From Spirochaetaceae bacterium (GTDB taxonomy: Bacteria; Spirochaetota; Spirochaetia; Treponematales; Breznakiellaceae), in NCBI GenBank assembly GCA_031273985.1, contig JAISQV010000107.1, positions 1 to 6,020 of the forward strand: a stretch of DNA of 6,020 nucleotides, written 5' to 3'. The notes under the pieces were generated by a model. It did no database searches, had not been told where the DNA came from, and worked only from the letters and a program-made list of their open reading frames with translations. The position numbers and the translations under genes are program-made. Positions 1-5,039 of this stretch are shown in pieces (the stretch's first letter is position 1; the number at the start of each line of letters is the position of its first letter).

Positions 1-863
1 GCCACGAGGCGCTCCCCGGCCCGGCTTTCCGAGAGGAGGAAGCCCGCCAGGGTAAAGAGGGGGATCGCTATGATGCTGTTCTGGGTCAGGGCCGTGTAGA
101 TTTCATTGGCCGCAACGTCTATCTCGCCGCCGTCCGCGCGGATCAGGATCAGGGCAAGGGCGCCGATCACGACAAAGAGGGGCGTTCCCATGAAGGCCGC
201 CAGGATCAGCGCGAGGATCACCGGAAGCCGGAGATTCCAGGCAAGGGCGGCGCTCAGCTCTATGAGATCGTAGACCGCATCGGAAACGTCAAAGCCCCAG
301 ATAAATTTGGCTATGACCGGGAAGGCCGCCGCCGTACCCAGGAGCACGGCCAGAAGCGGGAGGGGGCCCCTGAGGGGTATGCGCCGGGCGAAGCGGAAGG
401 CCATGAGGGCGTAGCCCAGGGGTATGACCGAGGCAAAGACCCGGTCCGGGATGAAGCCCACCAGCCTCCCCGTGAGGCCAATTCTCACGAAGGAGAGGGA
501 GCACCAGAAGAGGACGGTAAGCACCAGGGTGGAGACGAGGCCCGAAACAACGGCGCAGAAGGACCTGAGCCGGCTCTCCTCCCTGAGGTACTGAACCAGG
601 GATATGGAGAGGTGCTCCCCTTCCCGCGTGGTTATGATCCCGGAAAAGAGCCCCAGCGCCAGGAGCAGGTGGGTCATGAGGGAGGAGGAGGAAGGGACCC
701 CGGACTTGAGGGCCTTCCGGGCTATCACCTCCGCCACGGGGAGGAGCACCAGGAGGATCAGGGAAGCATAGCAGCAGAAATCTTCCGCCTTCCTGAGGCA
801 GCGGCCCAACAAGCCGGCGCCCGGCAAAGCGGCGTGGGATCCGCTTTGCGCCCCGCCCGTCAC
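1..863 (-). CDS. TRAP transporter permease, fused DctQ-DctM (TatQM-like), C-terminus cut by window edge
   Basis: Inner-membrane subunit of a tripartite ATP-independent periplasmic (TRAP) transporter, expected to use an ion gradient to import the solute delivered by the binding protein encoded upstream. I translated this frame by hand: 287 codons without a stop, running off the left edge. Residues 29-165 look like DctQ: hydrophobic segments at about 29-48, 62-79, 101-126 and 142-158, with REGEHLSISL at 80-89 matching the DctQ R-x-G-x-H signature. After another membrane segment (about 168-188) the DctM part begins at about 203, with the FMGTPLFVVIGALALILI segment (224-241) and the typical IPLFTLAGFLL stretch (267-277). 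The Q and M domains are therefore one polypeptide, as in T. pallidum Tp0958. The GTG start overlaps the tatP stop by 4 nt (GTGA) and has a GGAG box 9 nt upstream, so translational coupling is likely. Most of DctM lies outside the window. Confidence 0.9.
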   Translation of the reverse strand, partial: MTGGAQSGSHAALPGAGLLGRCLRKAEDFCCYASLILLVLLPVAEVIARKALKSGVPSSSSLMTHLLLALGLFSGIITTREGEHLSISLVQYLREESRLRSFCAVVSGLVSTLVLTVLFWCSLSFVRIGLTGRLVGFIPDRVFASVIPLGYALMAFRFARRIPLRGPLPLLAVLLGTAAAFPVIAKFIWGFDVSDAVYDLIELSAALAWNLRLPVILALILAAFMGTPLFVVIGALALILIRADGGEIDVAANEIYTALTQNSIIAIPLFTLAGFLLSESRAGERLV

Positions 864-1918
864 TGCCCCCGGCTCCGGTAACCGCGGAGCAGGGCGTCCA
901 CGCGGTTCAGGGTGTCCCGGTCAAAGGTCTGGCCTATCAGGGACGGCAGGGCAGCCGTCACGTCATCGTACCAGAGCTGATCCTGCTCGGGGCTGAGCCG
1001 GTTGATCACGAGGCCGTGCTGCACCATGGCCTCCAGGGCGTCGGATTCGAGGCGCAGGATGGAATCGCTCATGCTCTGCTCTATCTGCCGGTTAACCCGG
1101 ATCAGGGCCTCCCGGTACTGCTCCGGGATCTGCCGCCAGGCCTGCCGGTTCAGCACTATGCCGCCCATGAAGGGGGCTATGTTGATGGTAGCCATATTTC
1201 TGGCCACGGCGAAGAGCTGGAGGCCCCCCACGGCGATGGGGCTGCTGTAGAGGGCGTCTATCATGCCGCTGGAAAGGCCCATCATCAAATCGTTCTGGCC
1301 CAGGGGCACCACCTGGTAGCCCATGGTCTTGAACACCTGGAGCAGCCTGAGCTCCGAAGGGTCGCTGGCCACCTTCTGGCGTTTCAGATCATCCGGGACA
1401 AAGACCGGACGCCGGGAAAAGATTCTGATCCAGCCCGCATTGGCCCAGGCCAGGCAGCGGAAGCCCTGCTCCTCTATCCTTGCCTCCAGGTCGGTCTTGA
1501 TGTTTTCCAGCACATAGGCAAGTTCCCCGTCATCCCTGATGAAGAAGGGGCAGCTCAGGGTAAGAATCTCCGGGGTGATGAGGTTGAGGCCGAAGGAGGT
1601 GAGCACGGCCCCCTGAATCTCGTTGAGCCTGAGTTTTCTGAGGAGATCCTCCTCCTGCCCCAGAATGCCGTTGTGGTAGATCCGCAGCTCTACTTCGCCG
1701 TTGGTTATCCTGCGCCATTCGTTGGACATCCGGTTAAGGGCCTCCCCGTAGGGGGTGGCCTCCGGGGCCACGGACGCAATCTTGAGTATCACCCTTCTGC
1801 GCTGGGCCTGGGCCTCGCCCGCCCCAAAGAAAAACGCCAGCGCCGCAAGGACGGCGAGGAGCGGTAGAAAAAGACTCCTGCCGGCCCTTTCCCCTTTCGG
1901 GGCATTCTTTTTTTTCAT
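860..1918 (-). CDS. tatP: TRAP transporter substrate-binding protein (DctP family, TatP of a TPAT system)
   Basis: Periplasmic solute receptor that captures a ligand and passes it to the QM permease. From the chosen ATG it is 352 residues, normal for the family. Signal peptide: KKK at 2-4, hydrophobic core about 15-33, cleavage site AQA|Q after residue 38. There is no cysteine there, so it is not a lipoprotein. The mature domain starts RVILKIASVAPEATPYG (42-58), typical of DctP, followed by ITNGEVELRIYHNGILGQEEDLLRKL and the inter-lobe segment LKRQKVAS at 178-185. Where most TRAP receptors have K-[IV]-R, with Arg binding the ligand carboxylate, this protein has K182-V183-A184. The frame opens further upstream to a TTG at 2008, but that would bury the signal peptide. 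ATG 1918 lies 4 nt after GAGGG, whereas ATG 1921 is only 1 nt away. Gene order tatT-tatP-QM matches tp0956-0957-0958. Confidence 0.92.
   Translation of the reverse strand: MKKKNAPKGERAGRSLFLPLLAVLAALAFFFGAGEAQAQRRRVILKIASVAPEATPYGEALNRMSNEWRRITNGEVELRIYHNGILGQEEDLLRKLRLNEIQGAVLTSFGLNLITPEILTLSCPFFIRDDGELAYVLENIKTDLEARIEEQGFRCLAWANAGWIRIFSRRPVFVPDDLKRQKVASDPSELRLLQVFKTMGYQVVPLGQNDLMMGLSSGMIDALYSSPIAVGGLQLFAVARNMATINIAPFMGGIVLNRQAWRQIPEQYREALIRVNRQIEQSMSDSILRLESDALEAMVQHGLVINRLSPEQDQLWYDDVTAALPSLIGQTFDRDTLNRVDALLRGYRSRGQ
873..876 (-). promoter_or_regulatory. Shine-Dalgarno GGAG for the QM permease
   Basis: On the minus strand GGAG lies inside the 3' end of tatP, 9 nt before the GTG at 863-861. 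It decides the start in favour of this GTG over in-frame TTG codons at 827, 812 and 809, which would only trim a poorly conserved N-terminus. Confidence 0.6.
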
Positions 1919-1922
1919 CATA

Positions 1923-1927
1923 CCCTC
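1923..1927 (-). promoter_or_regulatory. Shine-Dalgarno GAGGG for tatP
   Basis: GAGGG sits 4 nt before the ATG at 1918-1916 and 1 nt before the adjacent ATG at 1921-1919. The spacing favours 1918, though it is short. It lies just past the T-rich tail of the stem-loop at 1944-1962. Confidence 0.55.
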
Positions 1928-1936
1928 GGTTAGTCT

Positions 1937-1962
1937 AAAAATGGGCTCTTGAAAAGGGAGCC
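1937..1962 (-). promoter_or_regulatory. Small stem-loop with T-run upstream of tatP
   Basis: Read on the minus strand, GGCTC (1962-1958) pairs with GAGCC (1948-1944) across a 9-nt loop. The stem is followed after two bases by five Ts (1941-1937). At 5 bp it is weak for an intrinsic terminator, and it stands about 10 nt before the tatP ribosome binding site. It might cause pausing or affect tatP translation. This is inferred from base pairing only. Confidence 0.3.
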
Positions 1963-1977
1963 AAAAACCGCCTTTGC

Positions 1978-2018
1978 AAAAAATATCCCGCTCCGGCTTC
2001 TTGTACAAGGGCGCCGGA
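1978..2018 (-). promoter_or_regulatory. Intercistronic stem-loop just after tatT, with distant T6
   Basis: On the minus strand TCCGGC (2018-2013) pairs with GCCGGA (1997-1992), enclosing the 10-nt palindrome CTTGTACAAG (2009-2000). It starts 2 nt after the tatT stop codon. Six Ts (1983-1978) follow about 8 nt past the stem, too far for a classical terminator. It could be a 3'-end-stabilising or processing structure, or a weak attenuator, between tatT and tatP. Confidence 0.35.
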
Positions 2019-2020
2019 CC

Positions 2021-2977
2021 CTACCAATAATAATCCCCCTCTTCGTTTTCCTCCGCCTCCAGGAAGTACCAGGACGCGTGGGAAAGCAGATACCGGGCCC
2101 TGTTTTGGGCAATGATGTTGACCAGCCTCGTGCCGGGGTTCTGGTTCACGTCTATGGCCAGCGCCGCGCCGAGGCAGGTCTTGTAGGCTTCATAGTCCTG
2201 GGCGGGGACGGCCACGGCCTCGGCATAGGCGATGTAGGCCCCCGCGGAGAGGCCCCGGCTCTTTTCCAGGGCCAGCCGGTAGTGCTCCTCAATTTTGGAG
2301 CGGTCCCCGCCCAGGGCCGGGGGGACATTCCCGTGGAACAGGATAAAGAATTCGTCCAGGGCGCCTTCGTTAAAGTCCGGGTCCAGCTCGTAGGCCCTGT
2401 TTATCAGGGCGCTAAGCTCCGGGAGCCGGGTCCCCAAATTCAGATCGAAGGGATCGATGGCGTAGGCGGAGAGGGAGGCCGCCACGTACCAGTAGATCAG
2501 GGGGACATCGGCGCTCTTGAGGCGGGCGGCGTAGGCGTCCAGGGAGCCCTCCGCCTGGGCCCGGCCTATACCGGGGTAGCGCCCTTCCAGGCCCCCCCGC
2601 AGGATCGCCGCGCCCCGGAGGTAGAGATTCTGCGCCCGTTCCAGGGCGGCCAGCCGCTGATCCAGGGCCTCCGGGGGGAGCATTTCCGCCGGGCCCTGCA
2701 CAAAGGCATTGGCGTACATCACAAAAAGGGAGCCTGTGGTAACGATGAGCCCCTGGTGGCCGGGCTGCTGCTCCAGCAGGGCCTCGTAGACCTTGATGGC
2801 AAAGGGAAGGGCGTCGCCCACCAGCTCAGGGTCCGTATCGCCCGTGAAGACCGTGCTGTTCCCCACCCCTGTCAGCGCGTCCGCGGCGGCCTTCATGACC
2901 ATCTTGTTGAGGGAGCAGCCCGAAAGGAGCCCCCACAGGATCAAGCCGCCCAGAGCGGCAAAAACCCGCTTACCCAT
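2021..2977 (-). CDS. tatT: TatT, TPR-like lipoprotein of a TPR-protein-associated TRAP transporter
   Basis: Accessory component of TPAT transporters. In T. pallidum the homologue Tp0956 is a trimer with TPR-like helices and a pore that binds the substrate receptor tightly. This protein has 318 residues. The N-terminus is a lipoprotein signal: MGKR, hydrophobic 5-18, lipobox L18-S19-G20-C21. The mature protein is helical throughout, with TatT-like stretches GDTDPELVGDALPFAIKVYE (46-65), YANAFVQGPAEMLPPEAL (88-105), ELDPDFNEGALDEFFILFHG (197-216) and LGGDRSKIEEHYRLALEKS (222-240). The ATG at 2977 is chosen because it gives the lipobox protein and has GGAGGT 11 nt upstream. A longer frame reaching 3115 only overlaps the mutase in another frame. 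It sits 61 nt after the mutase stop and 102 nt before tatP. Family assignment is from motif recognition. Whether it faces the periplasm from the inner or outer membrane cannot be read here. Confidence 0.88.
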   Translation of the reverse strand: MGKRVFAALGGLILWGLLSGCSLNKMVMKAAADALTGVGNSTVFTGDTDPELVGDALPFAIKVYEALLEQQPGHQGLIVTTGSLFVMYANAFVQGPAEMLPPEALDQRLAALERAQNLYLRGAAILRGGLEGRYPGIGRAQAEGSLDAYAARLKSADVPLIYWYVAASLSAYAIDPFDLNLGTRLPELSALINRAYELDPDFNEGALDEFFILFHGNVPPALGGDRSKIEEHYRLALEKSRGLSAGAYIAYAEAVAVPAQDYEAYKTCLGAALAIDVNQNPGTRLVNIIAQNRARYLLSHASWYFLEAEENEEGDYYW

Positions 2978-2988
2978 CGTATCTTTGT

Positions 2989-2994
2989 ACCTCC
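2989..2994 (-). promoter_or_regulatory. Shine-Dalgarno GGAGGT for tatT
   Basis: A strong GGAGGT lies 11 nt before the tatT ATG, longer spacing than usual but matching the spacing seen for the mutase gene. It supports the 2977 start, which yields the lipoprotein signal peptide. Confidence 0.6.
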
Positions 2995-3038
2995 GCAGCC
3001 CAATGCAAAGCAGCCTGCCATTTTTCCGCTTTCCCGGC

Positions 3039-4805
3039 CTACCTGTCAATAACTTGGCGTATATCGCCGCTGATGGCCTCCAGTTTCCGCTGGACCTCGG
3101 CCTTTGCCGCCTCAAGCCCGCCGGGGCCTACTACGGCGCAGCAGCTCGCGTAAAACTTGATCTTGGGCTCCGTGCCGCTGGGCCGGGCGCTGACCACGGT
3201 TCCGTCGGCCAGGTAGAACTGGAGCACGTTACTCCGGGGCAGGTCCACCGGGTCAGTCCTGCCGGGATCGCCGGGATACTTCCACAGGGATTCCCCTATG
3301 TCCCGGACCCTTTCGACGGCTATGCCCCCCAGAGTCCGCGGCGGGTTCCGGCGGTACTCCGCCATGATACCCTCCATGATCGCCGGCCCTTCGGGACCCT
3401 CGAAGTATTTGGAAATGCCCAGTTCCCGCCAGTAGCCGTTGATCCGGTAAAGATCGTCAAGCCTGTCGAGGAGGCTCTTGCCCTGACTCCGCCAGTAGAG
3501 GGTCATTTCAGCGGTAAGCGCCGCCGCAGAGATCCCGTCCTTGTCCCGAATCTCGCTCTCCACAAGGTAGCCGTAACTCTCCTCCGTGCCGAAGACCACC
3601 GTGGGGGACCCGGCGGCCTCGCATTTCCGCCACACATCGGCTATCCACTTGAAGCCCGTCAGACACTCGATACACTCCGCCCCGTAAGATTCGGCCACCC
3701 GCTTCTGCATCCCCGTCGTAACAATGGAGTTGACCATGGCGGCTTTGGCGGGCATCTTCCCGCTCTCCTTCAGGGAAAGAAAGATATAGTCCGCCAGCAG
3801 CGTCCCGAGCTGGTTCCCCGTGATAAGCGCAAAATCCCCGTCCCTGCCGGGCACAGCGGCGCCCAGCCGGTCGGCGTCGGGGTCCGTGGCCATGACCACA
3901 TCGGCCTTGGCCTCCCGGCCCAGCCTGAGGGCCAGCTCCAGGGCGGCGGCCTCCTCCGGGTTGGGGTAGGACACCGTGGGAAAATCCCCGTCCGGCTCCC
4001 GCTGCTCCGGCACGGTGATCACTTGGAGGCCCAAAGAACCCAGCACCGCCTCCACGTGCATGGCCCCGGTACCGTGGAGGGGCGTATAGACAATCTTGAC
4101 CTCCCCGCCCCGGGAGCGGATCAGATCGGGCCTGAAGAGGTGGCTGCGCACCATGGCCTGGTAGGGTTCGTCAATACTCCGGTCTATCAACTCCAGAAGC
4201 CCCCGGGCAAGGGCCTCCACGCGGGTTATCTCCCGGATCTCCGTGACGGCGTTCACCTCGGCAATGATCCCCCCGTCGTGGGGCGGAATCACCTGGGCCC
4301 CGTCATTCCAGTAGGCCTTGTAGCCGTTGTACTGCGGCGGGTTGTGGCTGGCCGTAACCACGATACCCGTGTCCGCCCCCAGGGCCCGTATCGCGTAGGA
4401 AAGCTCCGGCGTGGGCCTCAGCGAAGAAAAAAGCCAGGTCTTTATCCCGTTGGCCCCCAGAATCAGGGCCGCAGCCTCGGCAAACTCGAAGGAATAGTGG
4501 CGGCTGTCGTAGGCAATCACCGCGGAAAGCCCCCCCGCCGCGGCCTTTTCCGGGAAGGCCCTGCGCAGATAGGCGGCGAGCCCCTGGGTGGCGCGCTTCA
4601 CCACCAGCGTATTCATCCGGTTGTAGCCCCCGCCAATGAGCCCCCGCAGCCCTCCGGTGCCGAATTCCAGGTCCCGGTAAAACCGGTCCTCCAGCTCCTT
4701 CCAGTCCCCGGCGGCGAGCAGCGCCTCCACCTCCGCGCTGAAAGCGGGATCCTGCTCCCGCTCCACATACTCCCCGGCCCTGGCGCTGATAGCATCCCTT
4801 TCCAT
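3039..4805 (-). CDS. Phospho-sugar mutase (alpha-D-phosphohexomutase, PGM2/PgcA type)
   Basis: Cytoplasmic enzyme interconverting hexose 1-phosphate and 6-phosphate (phosphoglucomutase and/or phosphomannomutase), linking glycolysis to sugar-nucleotide and polysaccharide synthesis. At 588 residues it has full length for the PGM2/PgcA subgroup, longer than the roughly 450-residue PMM/PGM type. All four active-site elements are present in order: FGTGGLRG (48-55), near the N-terminal end of domain I; TASHNP (151-156) with phosphoserine S153; DPDADR (308-313) with magnesium ligands D308, D310 and D312; the sugar-binding loop GTEESYGY (406-413); and the phosphate-binding loop RPSGTEPK (541-548). 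The enzyme therefore looks active. Glucose versus mannose or other preference cannot be decided from these motifs. ATG 4805 has GGAGG 11 nt upstream and a good promoter just beyond. The gene probably heads a transcript that continues into tatT. Confidence 0.95.
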   Translation of the reverse strand: MERDAISARAGEYVEREQDPAFSAEVEALLAAGDWKELEDRFYRDLEFGTGGLRGLIGGGYNRMNTLVVKRATQGLAAYLRRAFPEKAAAGGLSAVIAYDSRHYSFEFAEAAALILGANGIKTWLFSSLRPTPELSYAIRALGADTGIVVTASHNPPQYNGYKAYWNDGAQVIPPHDGGIIAEVNAVTEIREITRVEALARGLLELIDRSIDEPYQAMVRSHLFRPDLIRSRGGEVKIVYTPLHGTGAMHVEAVLGSLGLQVITVPEQREPDGDFPTVSYPNPEEAAALELALRLGREAKADVVMATDPDADRLGAAVPGRDGDFALITGNQLGTLLADYIFLSLKESGKMPAKAAMVNSIVTTGMQKRVAESYGAECIECLTGFKWIADVWRKCEAAGSPTVVFGTEESYGYLVESEIRDKDGISAAALTAEMTLYWRSQGKSLLDRLDDLYRINGYWRELGISKYFEGPEGPAIMEGIMAEYRRNPPRTLGGIAVERVRDIGESLWKYPGDPGRTDPVDLPRSNVLQFYLADGTVVSARPSGTEPKIKFYASCCAVVGPGGLEAAKAEVQRKLEAISGDIRQVIDR

Positions 4806-4816
4806 AATACGCGAGC

Positions 4817-4821
4817 CCTCC
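4817..4821 (-). promoter_or_regulatory. Shine-Dalgarno GGAGG for the mutase
   Basis: GGAGG lies 11 nt before the ATG at 4805. It is embedded in the palindrome CTCCGGAG (4826-4819), close to the predicted transcript start, so the leader is only about 18 nt. Confidence 0.55.
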
Positions 4822-4828
4822 GGAGTCC

Positions 4829-4857
4829 AGTATAGTCAGGGATCAGCAGGGTTACAA
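4829..4857 (-). promoter_or_regulatory. Sigma70-type promoter for the mutase (and probably the TPAT genes)
   Basis: On the minus strand a -35 box TTGTAA (4857-4852, 4 of 6 matches to TTGACA) and a -10 box TATACT (4834-4829, 5 of 6 matches to TATAAT) are separated by exactly 17 nt. Transcription would start near 4822-4824, giving a leader of under 20 nt that includes the GGAGG. No comparably good promoter was seen in the mutase-tatT or tatT-tatP gaps, so this is the best candidate for driving all four downstream genes. Confidence 0.65.
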
Positions 4858-4866
4858 GGAGAGGGT

Positions 4867-4894
4867 GAAGGGAGGAAGGAGAAGAGGGAGGGGG
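4867..4894 (+). other. Homopurine tract next to the promoter
   Basis: 28 consecutive purines on the plus strand (pyrimidines on the transcribed-sense minus strand), extending to about 4856 with a single T at 4866. It starts 9 bp upstream of the -35 box and runs into the first GC-rich stem-loop. Such tracts can adopt unusual structures or act as upstream promoter context. No function is shown. Confidence 0.5.
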
Positions 4895-5034
4895 CCGAGC
4901 CCCCTACGCCGGAGCCTCCTCCCCGCATCGCGGGTCCGGGGTCTCCGGCTACCCCCGCAGCGGGGACACCCCGCAACGCCCCGTGATTCCTCCCCGGAGT
5001 TTGCGGAACCGCCGAAGGCGGCGGAGCAAACTCC
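4889..5034. repeat. Cluster of GC-rich stem-loops (REP-like intergenic element)
   Basis: Most of the noncoding DNA between the LRR gene and the mutase promoter consists of inverted repeats packed end to end. AGGGGGC/GCCCCCT (4889-4905) has a 3-nt loop. GCCGGAG (4908-4914) pairs with CTCCGGC (4943-4949) around an inner CCCGC/GCGGG hairpin (4922-4934). CCCCG/CGGGG (4953-4965) has a 3-nt loop. A long compound hairpin lies at 4996-5034. The composition is more GC-rich than the neighbouring genes. Short open frames crossing it on both strands have no convincing start or protein character. It could be an interspersed palindromic repeat, a transcription barrier or a structured RNA. Copy number elsewhere in the genome would decide. 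Confidence 0.6.
4996..5034 (-). terminator. Long compound hairpin downstream of the LRR gene, possible terminator without T-tract
   Basis: The 9-bp arms GGAGTTTGC (4996-5004) and GCAAACTCC (5026-5034) enclose a small internal loop and an inner 5-bp stem CCGCC/GGCGG (5009-5021) with a 3-nt loop. It begins 5 nt after the LRR gene stop codon, where a terminator would be expected. No T-run follows on either strand, so it is not a classical intrinsic terminator. It may act as a 3' stabiliser or be the end unit of the stem-loop cluster. Confidence 0.45.
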
Positions 5035-5039
5035 CAAGC

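Noticed and set aside
289..881. Small open frames (71 codons minus at 289-504, 89 codons plus at 612-881)
   Set aside because: Both lie within the permease gene in other frames. The continuous membrane-protein frame from 863 to the left edge explains the region.
1016..1867. 283-codon open frame on the plus strand opposite tatP
   Set aside because: Antisense to a clear DctP-family receptor. The Gly/His/Leu-rich translation has no motif.
1919..2008. N-terminal extension of tatP to a TTG at 2008
   Set aside because: It would put about 30 residues ahead of the KKK-hydrophobic signal peptide and start inside the post-tatT stem-loop without a ribosome binding site.
1949..3052. 367-codon open frame on the plus strand opposite tatT
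   Set aside because: Low-complexity Gly/Val/Gln/Arg composition and full overlap with the well-supported lipoprotein gene. It has no family resemblance.
2793..4835. 680-codon open frame on the plus strand opposite the mutase and part of tatT
   Set aside because: The opposite strand encodes a mutase with all catalytic motifs. The plus-strand translation is rich in Gly, Pro, His and Arg, has no recognisable domain, and spans two genes plus their gap, as expected of an antisense frame in high-GC DNA.
4889..5034. CRISPR array
   Set aside because: The hairpins differ from each other in sequence and spacing. There is no repeated unit separated by unique spacers.
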